Shown here: positions 12,501 through 22,760 of the stretch, piece by piece
How positions within the stretch are numbered: position 1 is the first letter of the stretch
How the letters are laid out: each line of letters opens with the position of its first letter
Source of the DNA: Cyclospora cayetanensis
Taxonomy: Eukaryota > Apicomplexa > Conoidasida > Eucoccidiorida > Eimeriidae
Assembly: GCF_002999335.1 (NCBI RefSeq)
Contig: NW_020312546.1
Coordinates: 161,436-225,435, forward strand
Direction: 5' to 3'
Length of the DNA stretch: 64,000 nt
Position numbers and translations under genes: made by a program
The notes under the pieces: model-generated
Databases searched by the model: none
What the model was told of the DNA's origin: nothing
What the model saw: the letters and a program-made list of their open reading frames with translations, nothing else

Positions 12501-15148
12501 ACACACATACATATAGACACACATACATGCACACACCTACATATACACACACATACATATAGACACACATACATGCACACACATACATGCACACACATAT
12601 ATACACACACTCATATACACACACATATACACACATACATATACACACTCATATACACACACCTACATACACACATACATATATACACACACATATACAC
12701 ACATACATGTACACACACCTACATATACACACACATACATATACACACATATACATACACACACATATACATACACACACATACATACATGCACACAGAG
12801 AGAGAGATCCGCAGACACACGTACAGGATCAGGAGAGGCACTCAGCACACAGAAGAAGCACTAAGGAGGACAGCGGATGCGCAGGATCGACACAGCGCAT
12901 GGTATATCTCCCCTTCTTGCCTCCCTCCCCTTCTTGCCTTCCTCCCCTTCTTCCCCCCCCTCCCGAATTTCTGTTGTTGCCCCCGAATGGAGAAGCAAAT
13001 TTCCCAAGTGTACCCACGGACGTGTTGAGTAGAGGAGGAAAAGAGGGCTGTAAAGGAAGAAAATGACGGTGAGGCAGGTGTTGGAGTGCCTTCTTCCCCA
13101 TCGAATAAAGCACAGAGCGAACAACAAGACTGGAAGAGGTATCGTAAGCCAAATAGGAAGCAGCACCATTTGACCATCCCGCGTATCCAGTGGAACGCCT
13201 CCGACTGTCCGATCTATCAAATCAACTGCGAAAAACGCAAACAGAAAAATTCAAGATTCGCAATACGCCAAGCAAGCAAGTGCACTGGGCAGGGCCCAAC
13301 AGAGAAACACGCTACCGAAGATAAAAAAAGAGAGAAGACAGCTATGCCATGTGCGCTTCAACTTCTAGAAAGCCTTGAAGCAGTCCGCTCCTGCCCTCGG
13401 CTCGAGAGGAACAACCTCACAAATGAGCTGAACAAGGATGATGGCACCTAGCCACCAATAACACCGCGCCGCATCTTGAGCTCGCTGCGTAGAAAAAGGG
13501 CAGCAAAGAACACAGAGCCGCATGCGTAGTGCTCCTGCACACACAGCGATGAGGCGCAAGCCCCAAACCGCTTGTGCCGTCCCCACACACAGCTGCAACG
13601 CGAAGGAGTAAGCCTCTCCACACTTGCAGACAAGGCTTCGAAAAAGGGGGCAAGGCTAAGGCTCAAAAACGAAGAGCGGAAATTCACGAACAAAAAGACC
13701 GCTACGCATGAGGACGCAGGACGTTTGGCTGTCTGTACACGTATATCCACATATAAAGAGAGAGAGAGAAGAGAGATAAAGACAGAGAGAGAAAAGAGAG
13801 AGAGAAAGAGCTGTGCGGGTGTGTATATGTGTGTGTGTGTGTGTGTTTCTGTATAGAGAGCGGTCTCTCCATATATACATATACATGTGTGTGTTTGTGT
13901 ATATATACATATGTATATATGTATATATATATGAAAGGTACCATTTCCATCCAGTCTTTTTCGATATCTTTGTCTAGAAAACGAAGCGTGAAAGGGTCCA
14001 CCTTCATGCCTAATCTCCCCGTGAAGCAAAAGAGGGAAAAGAGCCAATTTTTCCCGCGCGTCAGCCTGCGAAAGCAGACAAGCGCAGCCGAAAGGTGAGG
14101 CTTTTCCTTCTTTTTTTTAGCGGTGCCGTTGCTGCTATGTTGCTCTTCGTATTCTGCCCTGTTGCGGCTGCTATTGCATGCAGCGGCCAGCTTGCAGAAG
14201 CCCCCCTTTCGGGAAGATATACGCCAGCTAGCCATGCGAAGGTCTATGAGGAAACGCATTTAAGGAAGCCTGCGGGAGGGAGGAGAAAGGAGGCAGGAGG
14301 AGGCTTTCCTGCCTCCTCTCGCTGCTGCATGATTTGCAACCAAGCGCAAAATATCCACGACAAGAGGCCTCCTCTTTGAGGAGGCCTCTTCTCCTTCTCC
14401 TTCTTCTCCTTCTCCTTCTCCTCCTCTGTCTGCCGTGGCAAAGAATGTCGGCTTACCAGCTCTCGCGAGACTGCGAAAAGGGCAGACTGCTGCTGCTGCT
14501 TCTTCTTTTGCTCGGCGTGCCTTGGCGCCGCGTGAAAGACAGGCTTGACGTGGATTCTCTGATCGAAGTGGAGATGCCTCGACTGCTATTCCACGCCCTC
14601 GACCCCCAGCTAGGAAGCATGTGGAAACGCTCCTTGTTGGTTTGCAGACCCTTCCCGCCTCTGGAGGGAAGGGTTTCCAAGGCGGATCGTCCGAAGCGTC
14701 CAGCGCTGCTTTCTTCCATGCTGAGTGTCGGCTGTGCTGGTCGTCCTCCCTCAATCGTCTTGGAGGACGAATGCGAAGGCAAGCCGCCACGCAGAGGCTC
14801 CGCAGGTGCAATTTCCGCCCCCCCTCCGACGGAGTTCTCCGTGCCGTCCATGACCGGCTTCCCGGCGGGAGCGTCGCTCTCAGCGCTTGGCGCGGAAAGG
14901 GGCCCCCCCCCCCCTCCCGCTTCGAGATCTCCGCGCGGAAAAAGCCGCAAGACAGCCCCGTCGTGCATGCGAGGCGGTGGCAGCAAGGGCCCCTGCGGCG
15001 TAGACCCCGCCGGGTGTATGCGTGGTCGCAGCATGAGCAAAGAGCCGTCCTCCGCCGGAGCTTTCGCTTCCGCTTCCGCCGAAAGGCCGTTGCGAGAGAA
15101 CCTCCGCTTAAGACTGAGCAGCTCCCACATCCAGGCGGCTCGCCGCAT
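3547..15148 (-). CDS. Six-transmembrane 3',5'-cyclic nucleotide phosphodiesterase (apicomplexan PDE)
   Basis: Class I PDE that hydrolyses cAMP and/or cGMP at a membrane. Eighteen exons join in frame to about 1,002 codons: 15148-14457, 14065-13942, 13484-13421, 13204-13018, 12082-11928, 11171-11053, 10815-10576, 9790-9598, 8973-8861, 7527-7403, 7131-7054, 6842-6750, 5850-5724, 5521-5417, 5175-4949, 4856-4787, 4333-4178 and 3687-3547. Exon 1 is hydrophilic and Ser/Arg-rich. Exons 3-6 encode about six hydrophobic helices. The catalytic domain starts near 7527 and has the metal-binding set: [10 protein letters not shown] (6842 exon), [17 protein letters not shown] (5850 exon) and the Asp of CADIGHSAVNW (4949/4856 junction). 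The purine-clamp Gln is in [10 protein letters not shown] (4333 exon). The order matches Plasmodium and Toxoplasma PDEs. The start is uncertain: 15148 is the first ATG in the open frame, and an upstream exon is possible. The GTGGGT and GTGTGT donors and exon 7, made of TCTC-type repeats, are the weakest calls. cAMP versus cGMP preference cannot be told from sequence alone. Confidence 0.9.
5880..6275. repeat. ATAC/TATG simple-sequence tract in PDE intron
   Basis: Nearly 400 bp of (ACAT)n, (ACATAC)n and (TA)n lie wholly inside the intron between the YHN exon (6842-6750) and the HD exon (5850-5724). The long open frames on both strands here only translate the repeat. Confidence 0.9.
8990..9305. 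repeat. CA-rich tract with a 21-bp tandem repeat in PDE intron
   Basis: This lies in the intron between PDE exons 8 and 9 (9597-8974). Within it, at about 9093-9205, a 21-bp unit with core ACATTTCCACATAATACACA recurs about five times with small changes. It is flanked by (ACAC) and (ACAT) tracts. Confidence 0.85.
9896..9931. repeat. Perfect 16-bp inverted repeat (AT-rich hairpin)
   Basis: Arms 9896-9911 (AATTCTTGTATATATA) and 9916-9931 are exact reverse complements separated by 4 bases. The element lies in the PDE intron between exons 7 and 8, about 105 bp upstream (in the sense direction) of the exon 8 acceptor. No role is known. It could form a cruciform or an RNA hairpin. Confidence 0.85.
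10340..10535. repeat. 21-bp minisatellite, core CAGCAGCAGTAGTAATATCA
   Basis: About eight imperfect copies of a 21-bp unit lie in the PDE intron between exons 7 and 8, close to the exon 7 donor (10575). The 86-residue antisense frame rich in Leu and Ile is only a translation of the repeat. Confidence 0.85.
11310..11705. repeat. GT/TA tract with about 110-bp duplicated block
   Basis: This lies in the PDE intron between exons 5 and 6 (11927-11172). GTGTGCATG/TATATA tracts contain a duplicated block with the marker TGTGTTCTGTGCGCCGAAAA at about 11450, 11537 and (diverged) 11635. Confidence 0.8.
12180..12800. repeat. GAGA-rich block followed by CACA/ATACAC-rich block
   Basis: The tracts are (GAGAAA)n at 12180-12390 and (ACACACAT)n at 12490-12800. 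Both sit in the PDE intron between exons 4 and 5 (13017-12083). Confidence 0.85.
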
Positions 15149-16982
15149 GCCGCATGCCGGCAAGAAGACCACTGGTCAGTTCGTGCGCGCGAGGGGGCGG
15201 GGAAAGCGCGGCGCGAGGGGGACGGAGGGGCCCTTGAGGCGGGGCAATGACGACATTCAATGGAGCAACAAACGCTTTAGAAGCTCAGGAATCCGCGGAA
15301 ATACAGAAGACGAGGCGCGGACCGCCAGGATCTCGGGTGTTTCTGCACCGCGGCAGCTCTGCACTGCTCAGCCAACCGCGCGAGTCGCTGCTGTCTGCGA
15401 GTCGCGGCGAGGCAGAGGCCCTCGAGGACACCAAGAAAGCACACCTATAATAACGCTGAAACATGCGACTTTGAAGATTAACCATTAAAAACGCAAGAAG
15501 CGCGCAGAAGGCCGAAGGCGCCACTACCACCGCCACTGCCCTTCTGGTCACCCACCTTGAGAGAGGCGGAGGGGGCCAGTGGAGGGGCCCTCGGGGGCAT
15601 TATTGCTGCATCTCAGCAGATTACGTGCTGAAAATGACATCAAATTCAGGTTTAGAACGCTTTTTTAAGCCACCTCGGGACGCGTTACTCGGTATTCCGC
15701 TGCCGGGAACCCCCCAGGCGCTGCTGCCAGGTGACCGCAAGGCGACAACAAGCAGCCGGCTGGAGAGCTTCCGCCCTCACGTGCGGGGGCTCACAGCGCA
15801 AAAACTCGACTAAAGTGGTGGCTTTCGTCGGCTATGAGCTTTTGGCCGCGTAAACTCCCATTTCGCTGCGCCGGGGAAGCGAAGGAGCCGCGAATCCTAG
15901 CGGAAGCACCACGGCAGGGCGCTCGCGCGCACTGATCCTTCCTAAGCAAGATGCCAATTCAGACACTGACCTCGCCGCAAGGCGGCCTCGAATGGCGCAC
16001 AAAAAGCGTGCTACCTTTTTATTAAACCCCAAAGCAACAATCCCCTTGCCAGCGACCACTCAAACAGTAAACTCACCACACACACACATACACATACCCA
16101 GAAGGTCACCCCGCAAAGGCGCGCACCAGCCAGTCCAGCGAGCATCCTACGTCTGAACATCTGACCCCGTCCTGCTGCACGGGCGCTGCGTGACGCCAAG
16201 AATTCGAAACGCCTCGGGCTCGCTGGCACGCGCATGCATGCTCGCAGGAAAGGAAGGGGGGCAGCTGCCGACAACGCTTTAAGGGCCTTTAAAGGGCACT
16301 TCTGAGAGCGGTAGGCGCCACGCGTGACTCGCCACGAGTGTCTATGGGGAACGCCTGGGGGGCAGCAATGCGCAGCCGAGGGGCTGGGCCAGTTTCCTCA
16401 TGCCGCCAGAAGCCTGCTGGAGAGGGTGGGTACGTCAGCGAGGGGAGAGGGTTCTCCCCCCCGCGGAGCAAGACGTAGTAATCTTCTACCACGCTTGTAG
16501 GCTGTCTCGAGCAAAGACTTTCTTAGAGACAACACCCTTCACCGCATGCTTCAGCCGTTAGGGTTTTTCTACATGACAGGGGGGAGAAAAGAGTGAATAA
16601 TCCTTTAGCACGCTATTCTAGACAAAGATAGGCTTTCCTCTGAGCCCCTAGCATCAGCACTAACGCTTCGATATTCTGCGCAAGAAGCTACAAGAAACGA
16701 ACCCTAGAGGGCCCAGGACGAGAATGCGTTCATCACACGTATACACGTAACGAGCGGCATGGCTCTTTGTGGAGTTCTACGCAGTTAGAGCGGCAGTCTG
16801 CAAGCCAGAAGCCGCAAACCGTGCGGCGCCTCGTGCCCTTGTCGTTCCACAGCTGGAGAGGCAGTGCGCGCCGGTAGAAACCGCACGCCTCAACAGTGCA
16901 AAAGCCCCTCGACTACTCTGCACAGGAATACGCTGTATGGCCGTAAAGCTCGCTTGCGTATACACGTCGGCTGCTGGTCAGA
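15149..16982. other. Intergenic region upstream of the PDE gene
   Basis: This lies between the PDE start and the end of eL20, both on the minus strand, so it should contain the PDE promoter and 5' UTR and the eL20 3' UTR. A minus-strand frame at 15551-15285 begins with a hydrophobic stretch, but no splice link into PDE exon 1 was found. No other feature is supported. Confidence 0.45.
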
Positions 16983-18221
16983 TTAGCGGAGGAAGAGTCT
17001 CGGCCGGCTGGCGCAGAAGGTTGACCTCTTGTTCTTAGGCACTGTCATGATCCTCCTAATAGCGGGCATCCTGAGCTTCGAGTTCAGCATCTGCTGCACG
17101 TGGGGCCTGCGGCAATCTTTACCCTTGAGCTGCACGATCCTGATGATCTGCACGGGGAGAGGCAGACAGCAAGAAGGAACCAGACGAGACGCCATGCAGA
17201 GGAATGTGTACTTTTTTAAAAAAGAAAGGACCACAGAGAAGAAGACTGCGCGCGAGAGGCGTCTGAGGAAAGGAGGAAAACCGTGCAGCTCAAAAACGGC
17301 CAGGCATGCATGTACACCAAGGGCAGCGCAGCTGACCGAAAATCATGATAAAAGCTATGTACAATGACACACATGGGGCTTTAAAGAACCACACACCCGG
17401 CAATTCACGAGCGGCCTTGCGTAAGGGGCACTACACGCCGTCATCCAACCCGCTGGCACAACCATTATCGACATGCCATGAAATTCCGACACAAAAAAGA
17501 ATTGATTGCAAGGAGGTAATGTACATTAAAGTATTAAAAAGAGTTACTTTACCCAAAAATACGCTGTTTAAAACAAGTTACACACTTCGTACAAACGCTG
17601 ATTTCCTTCGATATTTTTCATGAATACGAGCAGGCAGCACAGCTAGACCCTCGTTCAAGCCCCCCCTCACCTGAATGCTGCTCGCCAGCGCCCTGTGCCT
17701 GCCAGACATTTCGGCTAGAAGTTGCGAAATTGCACCGTTCTGCGTCAGATCCCTGATTTCCTTGTACATGTTGTGCACTCCGGTTCTGCTGTCATAGCGC
17801 AGCCAGATTCCGAAGTTCTTCACGTAGGTGGGGCGTTTCTCCTTGATCTCCGTGATCTCCAAGATCTCTCCATGAGCCTTCTTGATCTTGCGTAGCTTGC
17901 GCAGCAAATACCAGAAACGCGACTCCGCAAGGACCTTGTTGGTGGCGAATAGACGCATACGCAGCACTGGGGGGGCCGGGTGTGCCTCGGTTGGGATGAG
18001 GCGGCCCACAACCTGGTACTGCTTGATCTGCATGCAAAACAACAGGACCCTCCACAGAGAAAAAGGTCTTAAAACGAACGAAGCGAGAAGACGAAAAGGC
18101 GGCACAAAGCACACGACGCCTTATGACGGAATACGACTTGAGAAAGCAAATGGGAGGATATAATTCGGTAGACACAGCAGCACATACATGGTGTCACCTT
18201 AAAGAACTCGGAAACAAACAT
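16983..18221 (-). CDS. RPL18A: 60S ribosomal protein eL20 (RPL18A)
   Basis: Component of the large cytosolic ribosomal subunit. Three exons are 18221-18198, 18027-17671 and 17147-16983 (TAA), 181 residues in all; the family is usually 176-180. The middle exon carries diagnostic eL20 motifs: IKQYQVVGRLIPTE near the start, then SRFWYLLRKLRK and VKNFGIWLRYDSRTGVHNMY. The last exon has CRRPHVQQMLNSKL and STFCASRPRLF. Both introns are phase 0 with TGCAG acceptors and GTGAGG or GTGACA donors. The first exon (MFVSEFFK, 24 bp) is inferred: it has an ATG, the right phase and a good donor, and restores the family length. It is the least certain part. Confidence 0.93.
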
Positions 18222-20753
18222 ACACCGGCAGCCAGCATGGAAACCAGCATACCCCCACAAGATTCAAAGCACTACGCATGGCTCGAGCAGGTGCATGAAC
18301 AACCGACATACACGCCCAGGCTCTCGCTGGCCACAGACTGCCTCTACGACGCCTTATGCCTTCCCACAGCCGAAAACCCCACACAAATGAACTCTTGGTA
18401 CAATTACTGACAGTGAAAAGCTGAATCACCCCACACCACGCCTGGCGCCCATGCAGAAGTACGTACAAGGGACGCGATCAACCTAGAAATATCAATTCCA
18501 AAAACGAGCCCCCAAAGAAGAAACAGAATGAGGAAAAGCATAAACAAACTTCCAACATTCACCGATACATGCAACACAGGCTTCCCCGCAGAGCACCGGG
18601 AAGAGCCGCCGCACGAGAATTGTTCTGCTGCTCCTTTTGATCAGCTCCTAGCGCCCTGAATCCCACCCTATAATTTATTTTAAATATGGCTCACGGGTTG
18701 CTGGAGAGACTTGTCAGCCTTCATCTTCGCCAATCGTGAGTGAAAGGAGGAACAGGCAGAAACGGTGGGGAGGGGCTGCAGGCTAAGACTGGAAAAAAGC
18801 CAGGAACAAATGTTCTAATTGAATCCAGAGGTGCCACCCCGGAGAAATTTCACCAAAAGAAGGCGAAATGCCAATTCCTGAACCCTGAAGCTCCATAAAG
18901 AAGACATGCAACCTGCAGCATCAGCCCTTTCTAGCAGTGGGACTGAACGACAAAAAGCCACCCCTGCATGAGATAGACTTTAATGATGCATGCTATTAAT
19001 CCAAACGCAGTCCAATTTTTCTTACGAATGCGAGATCATTTCGTAAACAAGATTGCTTTTTATTCAAGATATGTGTAAAGAGCCTCACCAAAGCTTAACA
19101 TCCACATTGAAAATGAAAAGGGACGATACGAACTACCAGCTGGATGCCATGGTATGTACCCAATGCCCAGAGAAACCATTGACCTTCTGGACATAACGAA
19201 AGCGTTTCACTCCGAGATCTATTTTATTGAATAGCGTTTCTGCAGATACGCGGTCTGTCCTCTCAGAAGCATCTTTTTCTCTCAACGAAGCGACGAAGGG
19301 ACACGCTTCTACCAGCCCCTTCAGGGGCATAAACCAGGGGACCTTCAGACCTATCCCCGCTACCTAAAGCTTTTAAAATGTTATCTCCAGACTCCCTCAA
19401 AGAAGTCCAACGTTTATTCGTGATATCACCAGAGCTTAGGATTCCACTCCGAAGGAAAGGGGGATGCAGCGGTCAAAACACACTGCCAGCGCTAATGCAC
19501 TACCAACTACACTAGTTATATTGAACTACGAAGTAGCAAAAACACCCAACTGGTTTGTCCGTTCGCAGAGGTTGTTCTTGCACAGTAGAGTGAGCTCAGA
19601 AATAAGAGAAGCACTGCTGCGTACGTGTGCGCTAGATGCTACGTGCAATTAACTGTCAGGAGTAAGACTGCTTATAGGGTGTAACTGCGCGCATCCTAGC
19701 TGGCTCTCTCCCCTCACAGCGGATATATAAAGGGTGTGGAGACGCAAAGTAGGGAGTTGTTTAGGGAAGCACTCAAATAATGATTTCCGGCTAATTTTAT
19801 ATTGGTTTTGGGAAATATCGCAACTCACACCCTGGGCGCTATTGCTGCGCATGGCATGAGCTGCAGGCTGCGCAATTTTCTGTGCTCTAGTTTCCTCCTG
19901 CCGCTCGTTGTTTTAATATTTTGGCTTCTTGCTATACTTTGGCTTTGTTCATGAATCCGCTAGCCCGAGCTCCGTAAGGGCAACCTTCAGTTAAGCTCAT
20001 ATTAGAATTGAGGTTGGCGTGGGCTGGCAATCTAGAGATGACAGTCAGCTTTGTGTGCTCCTGTGACGTTGCCTCTTAGTCCTGCATGGGGAGACGCTTA
20101 GCCCTAGATGCAGTACAGACTTGCCGGCAAATCGTTTTTTCCAAGACAGCTTTCTTCTTTCGTTACTCTAACACAGCAGGGTTCCCTCAAGAACAGAGAG
20201 GGCCAGTCAATGTGCGCGCTGCTGCAATCTCGACGCACTCCCGCAGTCAGAGCAAGTTGCACAGAACATTGTGGGCAGATGCACAAATGCCTGCTTTTTA
20301 TCTAAGTGAGCTAACTATACATGACAGCCATCACGGTACACGAAAAAACAGAAGAAGCGTCAGCTGCCTACCAACTCTTAATTCCATACAAAGAGTGCAG
20401 CATGTAGAGTGTCGGTGCACCTTGGCCCGTTTCACCCTGCCTCTTCCCCCAGAAGGATTTAGTTGTTATCGACCTCCTGGAAGCGAATCTTTAGCATGCT
20501 TCTCAGTGTCTAAGAGTCTTTGTTAAGCCAGCTATTCCACAAAGCACCGGCAGCAGCATTTCTTCATCCCACCCCAACCATACAGTTCTCCCAAGCCCTC
20601 ATGGATAGACATCCCCACGCTTCAAGACAGACGCGTATTCGCCCGTATGCATAGGGTCAAAGCTCACGAAGCCCACCAGAAGCCACGCCGCCAAGAATTA
20701 TCGGAATTATTTCTTCTATGTAGTTTCCGTCACTTCTACTCCGAGGAAAACCT
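18222..20753. other. Gene-poor region upstream of eL20
   Basis: About 2.5 kb without a recognised gene. The eL20 promoter should lie at its left end. Only short frames occur, of which the longest plus-strand one is 20086-20526 (146 codons). It has no domain signature and no convincing codon pattern. No repeats or RNA genes were seen. Confidence 0.45.
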
Positions 20754-20987
20754 CGCCCTCGAACATATAGCCGTGGGGGGCCCATAGCTAGGGAAGCATT
20801 TTCAGCGTGATACAGCGCACAAGATTGTGTAGGATCATACTGTGACTCTAACCCCCAAGAAACCTCTGTCCGCCCTTGAACATATAGCCGTGGGGGGCCC
20901 ATAGCTAGGGAAGCATTTTCAGCGTGATACAGCGCACAAGATTGTGTAGGATCATACTGTGACTCTAACCCCCAAGAAACTTCTGTC
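20754..20987. repeat. Near-perfect 117-bp tandem duplication
   Basis: Copy 1 (20754-20870) and copy 2 (20871-20987) differ at only a few positions, for example CGCCCTC against CGCCCTT and AACCTCTGTC against AACTTCTGTC. The unit begins CGCCCTYGAACATATAGCCG. Because 117 is 39 codons, a minus-strand frame (20902-20657) stays open and repeats MGPPRLYV, but no gene could be built around it. Confidence 0.9.
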
Positions 20988-22760
20988 CCCTTTCCCTGCA
21001 GTCCTAACCTTCAAGGCTTTGGCGTGAGGGCAAGGGCCTCAAGAGCTAGGCACACTGGCCTTGCTGCATCCCCTCAACCCTCCCAACATGCACGTTGTTG
21101 CTCGCGCAAGGCAGCAATCCAGAATGTGCAGGCAGGCGCACAGGATTGATTCGTATCGATTTGAGCCAATTACCTCTACTCCGCAGCAAAACATTCACAC
21201 AACTCCGGACGGTCGAGCCAAGACGTCACTTCATCCCTACTTTTGCTGTAAATGCGTAAACTAAAGAAGTGACAGCCAAAGCGTAGCTTTTCCCTGCTGC
21301 GCTGCAGGCAGTGGGGTCCTTTGTCGTTTCACCAGTCGTTGCAGATCGCGGAGCCGGCTTGGGAGAGGGGCACGAAGCCACACACAGGGGATTCCCCTGA
21401 AAGGAAAACGTAGTGGTGCGTCGTGGGGCCTGCTGTCTATACGGGTGATTTCCCGTGCGTCTGGAGGAGGCGCTCACGAACTGTAACAACGCAAACGTTT
21501 GGCCTCTTTGATTTCGGCGCAGGAAAAGACGCCCATACAGCATGGAACGGAGGTGCTGCGGAGTTGCGCGAAAGGGAGGGTGGCCTGCAGGGATGCCGAG
21601 ACACTGGGCAGTTCCCAGGGATTATTTAGATATGGGGAAGGGTTGGGGAGAGCTGAGAACAAGCGTGCGGCAGGGAGCCTGCGGAGTCTGTGTCTGTGTG
21701 TGTGGCCCCACAAGAGGTTCAAGAATCGACACACACACAGACGAGACGCCTACGTAAACTAAGTGCACACTTGCATGCACAGCAACACTGAAGAATCCAG
21801 GATCAAGACGCAGCCACGAACCGTCTCTGAATACCAGACGCTTAAGGGTCTCTACCCCTCCTAACCCTCCCCCGTGCTACCGGCCCCCACCGTCCAACCA
21901 ACTGCCCAGTGCGTAGAGACAGCCACGCGCATTATTAAGCTGCGTGGATGGCATCAGCGGTGCGCTTTCGAGCATTGGCTCTCTTGCACCCCGACGTTTT
22001 CGCCTCTCTACGCGTAACGTGTTTCATGCAAAGCCATGCATCTACCGGCCTCTTTGTGAGAAACACCGCGCCGTGAAGCCGCGTTCAACTCCATGCCAGC
22101 CTGGCTTGCGGTGCTGCAGTCGCTGCAGTACGTACAGTGTAGGCAGGGATTTGGCAAGGGCCGGCAAGCTCCTCACAGGAGGGAGCTTGTCGTCTCGTGC
22201 AAGATTCTTGCCGCCCCGGTGTCGTTGTGCGCGTACGACTGCTGCCTTTGCGTTAATTATATATGTTTGGTTTTAATCCCCAGTTTTTTGCTCTCCTGTC
22301 TCTGCTCTTCCCCTCTCGTTGACGCCGCCAGCGCAGCGTAGCCACTCGCGAGGTGGGCAGTCCTCGGCGCGGCAAAGGCATCGTCGGCTGCCCCCCTGCC
22401 TTTTCTTCTGCGCGTTTCGCGCATGCTTCGTGACTGTTCTGGGTTTACGCCGCTTTGAGCTCTATTTCTGCGGATTTTTTTTCGCGAATTCCTCCAACTC
22501 CCCCTCGTGGCCACCCCGCACCGCCCGTCGACCGCGTGACTGCCCCTCCGAATTGCACTTGCGGTGTCGGCTGCACAGGGGAGGGCAGCCTCTGTGCCTC
22601 CCAGAGGCACGCGCGAAGGGGTGAAACGCAGCTGCTCTCATTCATCCCTGGCGCGGCGTAGCTGCTGCTGCCGTTGGCGCGTTTTATTGCCCCCCTAGTG
22701 CCACTCTAAAAGCGCCCAGCTTGCCCCACACCTCCCCGCGCAGCTGTCTACCGTCAGGAT
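20988..22760. other. Intergenic region upstream of the HtrL/YibB-like gene
   Basis: No gene was recognised. The last few hundred bases are C/T-rich and should include the promoter and 5' UTR of the gene that starts at 22761. Overlapping frames on both strands near 21423-22661 show no conserved motif. Confidence 0.4.

Noticed and set aside
12829..13152. Alternative minus-strand frame over PDE exon 4
   Set aside because: Only the frame read in exon 13204-13018 joins in phase to both neighbours and forms membrane helices.
14334..15488. 384-codon plus-strand frame overlapping PDE exon 1
   Set aside because: It begins with a poly-Leu run from CTT/CTC repeats, has no splice partners and no motifs. 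The antisense frame splices in phase to the PDE membrane exons.
20086..20526. 146-codon plus-strand frame
   Set aside because: No domain, no splice context and no coding bias; expected by chance in 4 kb of sequence.
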